Assembly: GCA_029531795.1 (NCBI GenBank)
Contig: JAPEIS010000012.1
Span: 682,001 to 746,000 of the forward strand
DNA length: 64,000 bases
Origin: Sclerotinia nivalis
Taxonomy: Eukaryota; Ascomycota; Leotiomycetes; Helotiales; Sclerotiniaceae
Direction of reading: 5' to 3'
A model generated the notes under the pieces. It was given only the letters and a program-made list of their open reading frames with translations, was not told the DNA's origin and did no database searches. Position numbers and translations under genes: made by a program. The stretch's first letter is position 1. Every line of letters starts with the position of its first letter. Below, in pieces: positions 1 through 12,151 of the stretch.

Positions 1-767
1 GATCCATCCATCCATCCATCAACCCATCCACCAACCCATCCGTCAACCCAACTTTTTTTTTAAACTCTTCTTAATTGATTGAATCATTGTATCTTAATTT
101 CTCTCTCCTCACTTTCTTCTTCCTCTCTCCTGCATTGATTTTATCTCATCATTGTCGTACTGTCCATACCGGTACTAGATCCTCTCCTCCTTTTCTACAC
201 CCCGTCACATCATATATCTCCTACAGAGAAATCTACATAAAAATCCAACATTCGTTTGTGCATGCAACTTTCTCGTACAATACAGCATCATCATTTCTAC
301 TGTATATCGTAGTTAATTAATTTGCGACAATCCCGGAGAAAGCCCATCTTACCACCACGTTCACATTAATTTATACGAATTTCAAAGAATTACAATACTT
401 TGTACTTTGTACCTTCAAATCAAACTCAATCGCTTCTCCTCTCTACACATTTGATTCCTACGAAAAAGAAAGAATTTCCACTATCGTTTAATTCTCGAAG
501 ATTGTGAAACGGGAAGACCTACGACCGTAACCTCCTCCCTCACCTTACCTCACCTACCCAGTTTTGAAAAACATATTCCATCCAGCACGAAATTCTTTTT
601 TTGGGGGGAAATTTATTCAGCCTTATCAATCAGTCAACACCTCTGCAGGTCAGAGAACGGGCGACTGAATATATGACATTCGTTTGTTTTTTGGAATCTT
701 CATTGTAGAAATTGCAATGTTCACTTAAATTCTTCTACATATATCTGCTCTCAGCAGTGTTGCGGCA
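1..767. other. Upstream region and 5' leader of the DUF1765 gene
   Basis: No coding region is supported here. The first 60 bases hold a degenerate CATC/CAACC simple repeat. The rest is CT-rich and T-rich, typical of a fungal promoter and 5' leader. A short open frame at 75-320 has low-complexity content and no recognisable domain, so I do not call it a gene. Confidence 0.5.
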
Positions 768-3700
768 ATGCATGGTTCTACCTTGACGATGCCTTCGATC
801 TTTGAATCGAATCCCGCTTTCCCTCGTTCTCACTCTTCTTCCAATATTCCTGATTTAGTCAACATTGACTACAAAAATTCATCCATCCATAACGACACAG
901 AACTTCCGCGATCTGCGAGTTTCAGTACATTACCAACCATTGAAGATGCGAGTACCGATTATGATGAAGGGAAATTACATAGACTAAACTCTGCCGCCAG
1001 CACCCCATCTTTTCCCGCGCCGCAAATAGTAACACCGTCGCCGAAATCAAGTTCGATTCGAGAAGGGAAAACGAGTAATCGACTTACGAAGGAAGAAAAG
1101 CCGAAAAATGAAAGGTCTGGGAGGAGAAAATCACTGGTGGCACGTCCGAAGTCTTGGATTCAAAAAGTGAAGGGATCTCCTGAGGGAAGCTCCGCCCCTG
1201 AATATGCCAACTCAACATCAGATGAAGCACTTCCAGTGCCGCAGATTTCTAAAGCTTCCCGAGAGAAGACGAAGTCTGTATCAGAATCCTTTGCTACGTT
1301 TGCACGCAAGTCTTGGATCTCATCATCCTCAAGATCACCGTCTCCGAGCAATCGAAAATCAGGAAAACAGATTGAGGATGATGGAAGGAATGAAGGCCCG
1401 TCAAAGATGGCGGCTACGACGCTTGCTGCTCCTTCGGTCATTCCCGCGAAATTCGACCACACGGTCGAGGATACCGACAATCTTTCCAAACCACCTCAAG
1501 TGAAAAGGAATTCCACTCTTCGAAAGATCAGACAGCGGCCGCAGAGTATTTTGGGGAATTTTACAAGCTTCAATTCCGTTAATTCATCCACCAGTAGTCT
1601 ACCAGGTAGCTCAGTAGACAACAGGTCGACTCCGAGGACTTCAACTGACAAGGTCCCGCCGTTACCGACGAATTTCTCGACAGAAAAGCTTCTCAGCGTT
1701 GAGACGCCACGAAAACGAGACGAACTATGGCAGGCTTTTCGAGGGTTGGAAAACGACTACACGAAGTTTCAATCCAAATCATTATCCTTAAAAACCAACG
1801 TCGTTCGCTCTACATTATTGCCATTCCTTCGAAATAATGCCAATCATCCTTCCAACAGATGCCTGCGGCCTGAAGATATTGATAGAAGAATCAATATATT
1901 TAATAAGTGGTGGGTGGGACTTCTAGAAGTACTGGATGGGCGTGCAAACCAGATCGTCTCTGGCGTAGATCGTCCGGTATTGCTTGAAGCTATTGTGATG
2001 ATTATGACAAGGCCAGAATGGAGGCTTGGTCCATCGCAATTCTCACCCCTTTCGGAAAGATCTCCAAGCCGATCTGAGCGCACTTCTATACGAGGGAGGA
2101 AATCATCAAGCTCCCTGAACTCGTCGGGATCTCAATTTTTGGCCGAGTCTGTGTATCACAATGTTAGGAATTTGTTCATACAAAATCTAACATCTCAGAT
2201 GCATTTCGTTGTTGCAAAAATGTCACTCAGACATGCTCCTGCAAGTTTGGTCACATTTTGTGGAAAGGCTGTGGCCTATGCTTTCTTTTTTGTGCCTGGC
2301 ATTGCAGAAATTCTGGTTCGAATATGGAAAATACCGACTGACATCTTAAAACGTGTTGTCGATGAGTTAGGTTTACCAAAGCGACCTAACAAAGTAGAAA
2401 CTGAAGAAGTTGCTGCCGCATTTCCACCACATGTTCGAGCATTGGGTTGGACGTCAGTGATGACAATGACCAATCAGCTTCGGGAAAAGCCTACCTTGTC
2501 CATTCTGATTTCTAAGATTCCTTGGTCCGGTCCATGGACTGCTCGATGGTGTGGACGAGATAGTGATCTTTTCTATGTGTTTTCGAAGCATTATCATATT
2601 TTGGCTGAGGAATTTCTGCCTTTAGACCTTCCATTTGCGATCAAAACACGTGCACCAGGGTTTGTCCTAGTTCAAGCACAGATTTTGACAGCTTTGGATG
2701 CCACAATTCATCGTCAACCAACCAGTGAACCATTTCCAATCACCTTTGATGACGTACTTGCAGGTGCTGATGCCTCCGCTGCTGCATTGCCTCTACCTTC
2801 AACCAATTCTGCTAGACTAATGGCCGAGAATCGCTTGATCATGCTTCTTCGAGACTTCCTTTCTGAACGACCTGCCGATTTCGAGCCTGCTCGTATGACT
2901 TTTGGGCATGCTTTCGGTAAGATGATGCAAGCTTCGGCAAGAAGAACGTCTTTGTATGACCACAATGCATGTTTCGTTTTGTGCGATTTCATGGATGAAG
3001 CACTTTCATTGTTTGTTCGATTCCACCATGCTCATGAATTCGAAGACGATTTTATTGAATGGCATTTCTGGTTCGATGTGTGCAGGAAGATGCTGGAGAG
3101 TCAGAATAGCATGTCGGAAATCCGCGTGTTTGCTTTCCTCTACTCTGCTTGGAATCTTATCACAAATCATGAGTCTCGAAAAGAGGTACTATGTTTGGAG
3201 TGGTTATTGACCGAGGAAACCTTTGATAAGTTCTTTAATCATTGGTGTCCTATGGTTCGGGCATATTACATGCGCCTGTTGTGTTGGCGCTTATGTCGAG
3301 AGGATGGGGAGGCTTCTGAACTTGACACGTGAGTTGTAATTGATTCATTTTATTTCGCAGTAACTGATCAAAACACAGAAAAATCTTTGGCATTGTTTCC
3401 TCTCGGATCAAGGGTACCTGGGCAAATTATCTCTTCCTCAAACAAACGGCGGAGAGTTCAGATCTCCTTCCTCCTTCCACCACACCCTGCCTTCCGGCAC
3501 CTGGACGACGACTACTGATCATCCGTAATGATACACAACTGCCTGCGCCAAGTCTTTTTCTTGGATTCGATGGCTTGATGACAACTAACAACCCTTCCAA
3601 TTTACCTCAGAAGCCACTCAACGCGTACAAAAGACATTCTCTTCTGGGTGATCTAACACAACTGGAAAACAAAGAAAACGAAACTCCAAAATTGGCCAGC

Positions 3701-4333
3701 GAAACACCAACAACTCCAAGCAAGAGACGATGGACATTTATGGGGAGAATAATCCCATCTCTATCTCCTTCGCCTGAGACCACTTCTTCTTCTCCCTCCA
3801 CATCTGTCAAAGCTGGAACTGAAAAGAAAGCACTTGAGGAAGCAAGAAAAGCTACATCTGTGGCAAGAACCAGACCTACCCTTGATTCAAAAAATTCAAG
3901 TGACAGCGAGACTCCTCCAGCTACGGCCTCTCATCGCGCCTATAGCTTTAAATTTTCTTTGGAGTGGGCCCAGAATTTTGAAAAAGTGCATTCGATCCTC
4001 CAACACGGTACCGCCGGAAAAGGACCAACTGGTTCCAATAGTGCAAATGAAAGAAAACTCACACCACCTCGTCTTCCTGCTCCAGCGCATGCATGGCTTG
4101 CCGCTCGGGTCCCAGGAATGAGCAATGAAGTATCACCCCAGGATCCAAAACTTACAGGCAGAGATAGATTCACGAGATCCAAATATGCTGGAAGGGCATT
4201 GGCGGAATGGGGGTTGATTGTTGGAGAATGCAATAATTTTGTCGATAGGAGAAGGACGGAGGGGGTGCCGAGTTTGAGGTGGGTGGAGGTTCCTACTTTA
4301 GGGGTGGAGGGATTTAGGAAATTCGTGGCGTAA
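768..4333 (+). CDS. DUF1765 (UPF0592) family protein, two exons
   Basis: Exon 1 is 768-3328 and exon 2 is 3379-4333. The 50-nt intron (3329-3378) has a GTGAGT donor, an ACTGAT branch point and an ACAG acceptor. The frame is kept across it, giving 1171 aa. Residues 1-320 are Ser/Pro-rich and look disordered. The middle and C-terminal part are helical and match the fungal DUF1765 pattern, with conserved stretches such as FVLCDFMDEALSLF, EIRVFAFLYSAWNLIT and EWLLTEETFDKFFNHWCPMVR. Family members include the S. pombe UPF0592 membrane protein and budding-yeast Ahk1, a scaffold in the Hkr1 branch of the HOG pathway. That role is family knowledge and is not shown here. The second Met (residue 8, MPSIF) is an alternative start. 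The last 250 residues are again Ser/Thr-rich and end in a basic, folded-looking stretch. Confidence 0.88.
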
Positions 4334-4966
4334 GAGAGATTGCGGTGGGCTGCGGTGGCATGGGGTGCGGGGTACGATTGGATTGAATGGATTGGAATAT
4401 AAAGGGCGGAGCATCATGGGATAAATGAGCATTTTTTTACAGGAAGCAGATGGGGATGGGAAAGTCGCATTGGTGAAACAAATGGAGTAGAGTGGTAATT
4501 TATCTAGTTGGGTGGGCGGATACATGAGTACTACTTTTACAGATACTCAAGCTAACATTCTTGCCTTTGATTTATTGGGTTGGATTGGATTGAAATGGAT
4601 TGGAATGGATGGATGGAATGGAATGGATAACACTCCTTCTTAGCGTATATGAAATACATCTTAGATACCTGCATACTTGTATACCTGCATAGAAAATGGT
4701 ATTGAGTTTTTTTTTTTAGATCTTTTTTTTATTTATAATTGTGAGTGATTGTGTGCTCTGTACTTTGTACTTTTTCCCTTGTGCTTTTTCATTTTGTTAT
4801 TTGTATTCATTGAGTTGGGTTCGTTATCATAAGATTGGGTTTTAAATTCTAGAAGAATCATTGTAGATAGATAGATTATAGATGGATTATAGATAGATGG
4901 ATGGATGGATGGATGGATAGATGGATTGTGGATGGATAGATTGTGGATAGATGGATTGTGGATAGA
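4334..4966. other. Intergenic region with GGAT/TGGAA simple repeats
   Basis: This is the 3' flank of the DUF1765 gene. It contains imperfect GGATT/GGAAT runs around 4570-4630 and GATG/GATA runs around 4865-4965 that lead into the minisatellite. No gene is seen. Confidence 0.6.
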
Positions 4967-5110
4967 ATGAATAGAATGAATAGAATGAATAGAATGAATA
5001 GAATGAATAGAATGAATAGAATGAATAGAATGAATAGAATGAATAGAATGAATAGAATGAATAGAATGAATAGAATGAATAGAATGAATAGAATGAATAG
5101 AATGAATAGA
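4967..5110 (+). repeat. 9-bp minisatellite, 16 copies of ATGAATAGA
   Basis: Sixteen perfect head-to-tail copies of a 9-bp unit fill 144 bases. Because 9 is a multiple of 3, the array translates as an uninterrupted Met-Asn-Arg repeat on the plus strand. The surrounding frame (4943-5131) is only 62 aa and has no other content, so I treat it as a repeat and not a gene. Perfect identity of the copies points to recent slippage, and the locus is likely length-polymorphic. Confidence 0.95.
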
Positions 5111-5644
5111 ATGCTTGTAATCTTAGATTAGTAGATGATATTTTAGAGAGTTGGAGACTTGTGTTAGTAAATAGAGTTTTGGGTTTTGAGTATTTGGTGT
5201 TGGTGTTGGTGTTGGTGTTTATTTGTGTATATATGGATTGTGTATATGGATTGTAGATATTGATGAGATGGGTATTGATGAGATGGATAGTGATGAAATG
5301 ATATATATACCAATATCATCCCGATCGCGAGTAGAGAGAGAGAGAAAGAGGAGGAAAGGAGAGCAGAGTATTTTGATGGTTATGATATCGATTTGAATGA
5401 ATAAATGAATAAATAGGTAACAAAACAAAAATACCACAACTAAAATCTTCTCATGCCATCGATATAAATCATCTAGCTAGCCAACCAATAGTAAAACCAA
5501 CAAACTCCTAACCATAAACATATTGTTACCTATAAGCCACCAACTCCCGTACCATAAACTCATGCATCATCGATTTTCTGTCTTCGTATCTTCAATCCTA
5601 CTTCTGCAAAGCGAAATCTCACAATTCAACTCGTCAAGGCCTCC
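5111..5644. other. Intergenic region 3' of the WSC gene
   Basis: About 530 bases without a gene. They include four GGTGTT units at about 5194-5219, a short GA run near 5331-5360 and AT-rich sequence. This is probably the 3' flank of the minus-strand WSC gene. Confidence 0.5.
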
Positions 5645-7909
5645 TCACATCCTCTCCAAATGAATATTCCTACCCTCCCTCTTCCCTCCACTCCACTTCC
5701 TCCCACTCCATTTCCTCCAAATCCAACCATCTTCCCCCTCCTCTCCTTCATCCCCATCCCCATCCCCTTTATCCCAACCCCCCTCACCCAAAAGCACCCG
5801 ATTAATAATAGCATCCTCTCTCAACAAAGGATTACCAACCCCCTCTTCCCCCTCTTTCCCCTCCCCACCCATCCCCTTCCCTTTCCCCAACCCCATAAAA
5901 ATACTTTTCTCCCATTCCTCCATGACATCCTTAACCTGTCCCTTCCTCCTCCTCCTCGTCATCTTCTCCTCCATTTCCGCGTACGCTTTAGGTGTTCCTT
6001 GAAGATGAAGTTTATTTGCATATTCCTTCTCATTTATTTTCTTCAACTCTGCCTTTCTCTTTTTCTCCTCTTCATTATCATTATCATTAGACTTCTTACT
6101 CTTATCTAAACTCACACTCACACGACCATCCTGCAACAAACCAATATCCTTCAAACTTGGCCTCTTCCTCAAACTAATTTTCGAATGACTATATTTTGGT
6201 TTTTTGGGAGCGATCTTTTTACCCGTAGCTGGATCGATAGGATCTTTTAATTTGTCGAAGGGTGGGGGAAGTGGTTTATTGTTATTTTTTTCGGGGAATT
6301 CTTTGATGAAATCTGGACGGCCGGGTGGTTCGAGGAAGTTTTCCGGGATGGGTCCGAGTTGGCGACGATGAAGTTTGCCCTTGGATTTGGCTTTCGCTTT
6401 AGGTTTTGGAGGAACATCAGAGCCAGGGATGAGAGGTGTAGAAGGTTGACCTTGCCAGCCGGGGACTTGGTCAGATGGAACTTCTTTGAGGATTTCAGGG
6501 GTGTGGAGGGGAAAGAGGGACCTCCAGGGGCTGGAAGGGGCGGTGATGTCGTATTCGCGTTTGAGTTTATTGGGTGGTGGAGTTATAGATTCTTGTTCCC
6601 AACTGGGAACTTGTCCAGGAGAAACTTCTTTCTCAATTTCTGGAGAGGTAAGAGGAAGGAGAGGGAGCCAGGGACTATCTGGTGCATTGATATCGTATTC
6701 GCGAGACTTCAGTTTTTTCTCTTTAGCTATGGCTTGTTGTTCCCATCCTGGAACTTGGCCAGGAGGAACTTCTTTGAGGATCTCGGGGGAAGTGAGTGGA
6801 AGGAGGGGAAGCCAAGGGCTATCAGGTGCGGTGATATCATATTCACGCTTAGACTTTCGGATTGGAGGAGCTGGAGAAGACGTGGCTGCGGAGGAAGAAC
6901 CCTCGGTGGATGGTGGGAAGTCTATACTAGAACCAGTAATTGTAGAAGGAGATATAGAAGTAACATCTAGGTTAGAAGGAGGTGGTAAAGAAGTAGGTGT
7001 ATATAGAGGGTCTCCTGGCACAGCATCAGGATCTATTGTGGTGTAATAATCCGGTTCGTCAAGAGACAAGGACGCCCACGGGCTGAGTTTGGCCGTGGTC
7101 GATACTTCACTAGGGTAAACGAAGGAACCAGAAGGTAATATGTAACTTTCGGTACCAGTAGGTCCAACAATAGGAAGAATAGTTGGAGGGTCCGGAGGTA
7201 TACCGAATGAATGTGTTGTGATTGTTGGTCCGATGATCGGCGAAAGAGAGGTGGATGATAACACACTTGTTGTGGAAGGTTCGGGAACTGTAAATATACT
7301 GGTTGTGGATGCCGACTGGTATGTTAAGCTGGATGACTTAACGGAAGACTCCAACGAAGAACTAGATGAAGTCTTTACAGATGTCATCGAAGTAGAATTG
7401 ACATTCCCAGGCCAATTTTTTAATTCGTATATCTGCATGTAAAGTATTCCATTCACAGTGCCGTCACAATATTTGCCGGAATTAGATGGGCAACTCGATT
7501 GACAAAACGAAGAGCTTTTAACGGAGAGTATCGAAATATAATTGGAGCACCAGCAAGATCTAGGTTCTATGCCGGCGTAGATGTATGGTATTCCGTTTTG
7601 TCCCGAGATAGAGCAAGCACTTACACAACTTTGAATTGTCTCTGCTGGGGCTCCAATTAGGGTAAGTAGGGGAGAACCCAGAGGTTTGCCTCGAACGCCA
7701 TCCTCGAAACACCCGAAGTTTTCATATATCCCAGCATTAGTTGATACCGACGAAACACTTCCCGTATTGAAAAAGCCTCCATCACGAGGCAATGATTCTC
7801 CATGCTTGGAAGGCTCATTAATCCTATCAACATTAGTGGCACTGAACGATTGAGACGCAGTGACTGAAGCGATGCTTAAGAAAGCCATGAACAGATTTGA
7901 TCGAATCAT
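5645..7909 (-). CDS. Secreted WSC-domain protein with Kex2-flanked repeats
   Basis: Single exon of 754 aa from the ATG at 7909. I chose this start because it begins a classic signal peptide (MIRSNLFMAFLSIASVTASQ). An in-frame ATG at 7990 adds 27 residues that would bury the signal. A WSC domain follows at about residues 60-165, with eight Cys from NFGCFEDG through CWCSN to GKYCDG; WSC domains bind carbohydrate or act in wall sensing. A Ser/Thr-rich linker comes next. Then three repeats of about 48 aa start at residues 356, 404 and 452, each opening EYDI(T/N)AP and preceded by KR, SR and KR; an RR follows at about 516. The last 240 residues are Lys/Glu/Gly-rich and charged. No transmembrane segment is seen after the WSC domain, which argues against a Wsc-type wall sensor. 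It is transcribed divergently from the cyclin gene. Confidence 0.85.
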   Translation of the reverse strand: MIRSNLFMAFLSIASVTASQSFSATNVDRINEPSKHGESLPRDGGFFNTGSVSSVSTNAGIYENFGCFEDGVRGKPLGSPLLTLIGAPAETIQSCVSACSISGQNGIPYIYAGIEPRSCWCSNYISILSVKSSSFCQSSCPSNSGKYCDGTVNGILYMQIYELKNWPGNVNSTSMTSVKTSSSSSLESSVKSSSLTYQSASTTSIFTVPEPSTTSVLSSTSLSPIIGPTITTHSFGIPPDPPTILPIVGPTGTESYILPSGSFVYPSEVSTTAKLSPWASLSLDEPDYYTTIDPDAVPGDPLYTPTSLPPPSNLDVTSISPSTITGSSIDFPPSTEGSSSAATSSPAPPIRKSKREYDITAPDSPWLPLLPLTSPEILKEVPPGQVPGWEQQAIAKEKKLKSREYDINAPDSPWLPLLPLTSPEIEKEVSPGQVPSWEQESITPPPNKLKREYDITAPSSPWRSLFPLHTPEILKEVPSDQVPGWQGQPSTPLIPGSDVPPKPKAKAKSKGKLHRRQLGPIPENFLEPPGRPDFIKEFPEKNNNKPLPPPFDKLKDPIDPATGKKIAPKKPKYSHSKISLRKRPSLKDIGLLQDGRVSVSLDKSKKSNDNDNEEEKKRKAELKKINEKEYANKLHLQGTPKAYAEMEEKMTRRRRKGQVKDVMEEWEKSIFMGLGKGKGMGGEGKEGEEGVGNPLLREDAIINRVLLGEGGWDKGDGDGDEGEEGEDGWIWRKWSGRKWSGGKREGRNIHLERM

Positions 7910-8821
7910 AATGTTGGATGTTGAGAACTCTTTAGAAGTTCTACATGACAGGAACATAAGGATTTGTTGAATATAACTAGCACGCGACACGCCATGCCAG
8001 CCATATCTTTAAGGCTTGGCGTGATGAAGAATTGGAATGCTCAAGTAGAAATGCGGTTAAATTCTAGAAACAATGTCTCATATTGCGGCACTTCCGCTGT
8101 GGCTCTTTAATCCCGCCAGAATAGAATTGTACAGAAAAAGAATTATGCTTCAAACCTTGCTGATCCATAATTCAAAGCTACAACGGCATATGTGCTATGC
8201 TGACTTCGACTTCAACGATCCATCTTCCGTTTCGCAAGCGTCATCCTGGCTGAGTTGTATATTAGATACGCCCTACCCAGATGATCGGCATGGAACTGAC
8301 GAGGCGAGGTGATTGTCGACATGTTGAAGAATGTTGATCCAAAGGGCATAGTTATACTTACGGAATGTGAGTTACCCAGTCTTTCGGTGGTGAATTGTAG
8401 CAGAGGATAGAATCTGATACGAAAGTACAGTAAATCACATTATGCTTCTACTACCTACTTACTATACGGGAGAGTAAAGGTCGAAGGTAGAGAAGTGAAG
8501 ATAAAAAAGATCAATCAAGACGTGGAGAAACGCGGCAGAATTTGTCACGTAGTCACGTGTATATCACAACGGCGCTAAGATACGGCTAGCTATCGCGATT
8601 TTGAATATTGTCTTGTCTAGAATCCTTTGGTATTGTGACAAATCCCATCAATAATGAAACTCAACAATAGCGCAATTGGAACCGTCCTACTTTCAACGCA
8701 CAGCTATAATACGACTCTGCAAACTCAACCAAGTGCAGCCTCTCCATAGACAAACGAAGATTGAACGTCTAACAACAGCCTCGTCATCACAACCCAAATT
8801 CTAGCGCACTCCCTCAATCCT
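7910..8821. other. Divergent intergenic region between WSC and cyclin genes
   Basis: About 900 bases separate the two divergent starts and presumably hold both promoters. An 79-codon open frame at 8073-8312 has no recognisable domain and no intron-linked continuation, so I left it out. Confidence 0.5.
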
Positions 8822-10666
8822 ATGACCACCGCAGGTCCATATCCTGTCGCAGAATTTGAATTCCCGGATGATCATTCAAAACGCATTCGACCTCCCTCTT
8901 CTTGCGCATCAACTATAACCGAAAAATACATACCACCGGCGGTTCCTTCGCCTCCGCGATTTTCGAACCACCATTTACCTCCCGAACAACTAGTTCATCG
9001 AACGAAGCACGCATTGATACCAGAAATGCCGCCCAAGATGTTCGATCAATGGCTCTTTACCGAGGCGGAGCTTAAAGCCACTCCCTCCATTTTGGAAGGC
9101 CTCTCGCCCGAGGAGGAACGTACTCGCAGAGCAAAAGGAGTTTCTTTCATGTCATCGATTGGAAACATGCTACACATTCCCATGACCACTGTGAGTGTCG
9201 CAAGTCTCTACTTCCACCGCTTTTACATGCGTAGAAGCATGGTCCTAGATAAGAAGGGTTGCACAGGAATCCATCACTATGTAAGTGCTTTCTCTATCTA
9301 AATTATAAAGAGTCATTGCCCTTTACATCATACTTCTAACTCAAACTTTACTCCGCTTCAAATCGAAATTGCAAGGTTAAGTATTACGATTTTGATTGCT
9401 TGAGTCTTGCTTGCCCAGTTTTGTTATACTTCTGCCAGAGCAATGATACTAATCGATTTCTATCAGGAGATTGCAGCGACAGCTCTATTCCTGGCAACGA
9501 AAACCGAAGAAACCATACGAGGAACCAAACTTTTCATTTTCGCCTGTATTAAGGTTGCTCAGAAGAATCCGAAGCTCGAAGTCGATGCCAGCTCTAAAGA
9601 GTACTGGCGATGGCGTGACAGTATTCTTATGTATGAGGAACTTATGCTGGAATTATTATGTTTCGACCTTTCTGCGACATCTCCACTGAAATATCTCGTG
9701 AACTTCTTTGAGGAATTTACACATGTTGGTATTGAGTCTGCAATTATCAAAGAACTCCGGAATTATACATGGGCATTAATCTGCGATACACATCATTCAA
9801 CGTTAGGTCTCATGACAAATCCCCGAACCATTGCCATCACAACTCTTTTGTTTGCAGCGACTGCTAAAAAAGTCGAAATCCCCCGAATAAATGGCACAGA
9901 TTGGTGGGAGCATCTTGGGGGTACTGAACCTAAGATTGTTGAAGCTGGGCTTATTCTACATAAATTCCTAAGCAATAGTCCTTTTCAGATCACAGATCAA
10001 GACCAGCCCGGAAATACAGCTGCCAAATATCTTCATGCTTCAAGTGGGAAAGAGGAACTGAATGGTGCTGGTTCTGCTGTAAACCCAGAGCAGACTCAGA
10101 AGGAAAATGGAAACGGTCATATCCATGGGAATGGCACAAATGGTTCGGATAACAACTCCCGGTCAGATCCTGAAGTCCATAAAGATCAACCAACTGAAAA
10201 GACCGAAAATGGTCATTCAGATAGCAAGCCGCCCACTTCTTTAACGGCTGATGGTGCTCAACCTTCGCCTACCTCTGGAACGGATGATGCTCCTTTAAAA
10301 GCAGCAGCCAATAATCTTTCAAGCCACGACCAAATTAATTCCTCAAATGATTCTTCGTCAAATATCGATCATGACATGAAAGTGAGCCCAAAACGCAAGG
10401 CAGATGAACAAATAGATGATGCACCGCTAGCAAAGCGAGCAAGAACAGAAGACACTAGTTCTGAGACTCTTCCGGATGTCCCTGAACCTTCAAATGAGGA
10501 GAAAACACTGCCGGATGAGAGCCAAGATACTATACAAAATGACAAGGATGATGCACCAAAAGATGTTGAGCTTGATTACGAACTTGAACCTAAAACTGCT
10601 CCTGCTGCAACTGATGGTGGCATTGACACAGAGGAGCAGCATGAAGAAGGAGAGTTGGAGCAATAA
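8822..10666 (+). CDS. Cyclin of the T/K (CTD-kinase / P-TEFb partner) type
   Basis: Exon 1 is 8822-9280 (153 codons) and exon 2 is 9467-10666. The 186-nt intron has a GTAAGT donor, a TACTAAT branch point and a TCAG acceptor, and splicing joins GIHHY to EIAATALFLATKTEET. The protein is 552 aa. Two cyclin boxes span about residues 70-290; the first contains FMSSIGNMLHIPMTTVSVASLYFHRFYMRR-like helices with the AATALFLATKTEE signature. The rest (about 300-552) is disordered and Asn/Ser/Asp/Glu-rich, with basic nuclear-localisation patches (PKRKADEQ, AKRARTE). The layout, early boxes plus a long acidic tail, fits cyclins that activate RNA polymerase II CTD kinases (Bur2, Ctk2, Pch1 or cyclin K). 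I cannot tell which of these is the ortholog. A nuclear role is inferred from the family. Confidence 0.9.
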
Positions 10667-12151
10667 CAGTTCTAATTACGCTACGTACTTGGCTTAACCA
10701 TGGTTTTTTTTGGTTCACTTCTTGTACTATTGGACTAGGGAAATAAATGGAGTTGATGGGATACACAATGTTTTTTGGAAGGGAGGAAAAGGCCTTCCGT
10801 GGAGTTTGATTCGGATCTGGGAAAGGGGCGAAGGTGGGGTGTAAAATAGCAAATGGATGGTTGACATTCGAGATGGTGGAAGAAGATTTTGAAGTACAGG
10901 GAATATTACTTCCTCACGAGACCATAATATGAAGAGCACGAAGTTCGTCAAGGCCTTTTTCCTTGTTCATGTGTTATTCATACAGCTCTGCACAAGAAGA
11001 AGTTTATCATAGACACATACCACGGTATTTAAATTATTGAAAAGCTCAGCTTTATCCGTGTATGTACGGGCTTATGCAGGTACCTAGTATCGTATATCGT
11101 ATTACTTCAAACTAGAACGTGAGTATTATACTGTATGTAAATTTGAGATGTCTATTCGATTATAGATCTAACAAACATCCAGAAGCCTCGTACCACATCT
11201 AGGCCGCAGACACCATATCAATGTCGAGTATAAGCTCACATGTTACGTACAGAGTATCATCGGGCATCCAAGCAGATGGATTGTTTGGATTACAGATCAA
11301 ATGATTGATTCCGTGTCAACATCTACTAAAAACATCCTCTTCATATACTCGCCGATATTCTACGGCAGCTTGATGCTATTTAATGGCCTTTCTGCTTCAT
11401 TCAACAATTTTAATACATTTTATATTTGTTATAGTCTATAGAGACGTTTGAATAAAACTCGGCTATTTAGTATATTCGACTCATATACGTTACATTTACG
11501 CGTACTGTCCTAATGTCACGAAAATCGGACACCATTGATATCACAAAAAGTGACATGCTCGATTGAGGCTCAATACTCGTAATCATAGCGAGATGGTTGT
11601 CACTTAATAACCAGAAGGAGCAGGGCCTCTACTAGACTACGTAGGATGACTGGAAGTCTGAGTTGGTTCGAGGGATATCTGTGCCAATGAATGTAAGTTT
11701 AGGATTCTAAAGAACACCCCGGTAAATTTGTAAAGATTTTATCATTAATTGGTAAGTATGATAATAGTTATTATAAAGCATATAGACCTTGCTCCATCTC
11801 ATCTAACCCTAAGAAGGTTACTAAGTAGGATGGATACTTGGTTTAAAAACCCTTGAAGTCATAAGATTACTCCATTCAGTCACAACGTATTTTCTAAACA
11901 TATCAGATCATGAAAATATCAATCGATGCTCAAAATTAATTAGTATTCGAAATTGCTCACACGGGGATTGTATATATAATCTAGGATAATAGATCAACTG
12001 AAGCTGGAATAATATCAAATAGGGGGATTTATAACTGCATGCCTCATTATCAAGGCACACAAAAATGTCAGCCACATAACTTCAATTATATAAGCCGCTA
12101 TCCATCCCAACAACAAAGTATTCGAAAAGCTTCACAACAATCTACCTTACG
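10667..12151. other. AT-rich gene-poor intergenic region
   Basis: About 1.5 kb with stops in all frames and no coding pattern. It is AT-rich from about 11030 onward. No repeat structure or RNA gene was recognised. It marks the start of the gene-poor block that runs to about 23.3 kb. Confidence 0.6.

Noticed and set aside
4943..5131. 62-codon frame with Met-Asn-Arg repeats
   Set aside because: Explained fully by the 9-bp minisatellite.
5660..6109. 149-codon plus-strand frame opposite the WSC gene
   Set aside because: Low-complexity mirror of the Lys/Gly/Glu-rich C-terminal coding region on the other strand.
8073..8312. 79-codon open frame between WSC and cyclin genes
   Set aside because: No domain, no intron-linked continuation, lies in a divergent promoter region.
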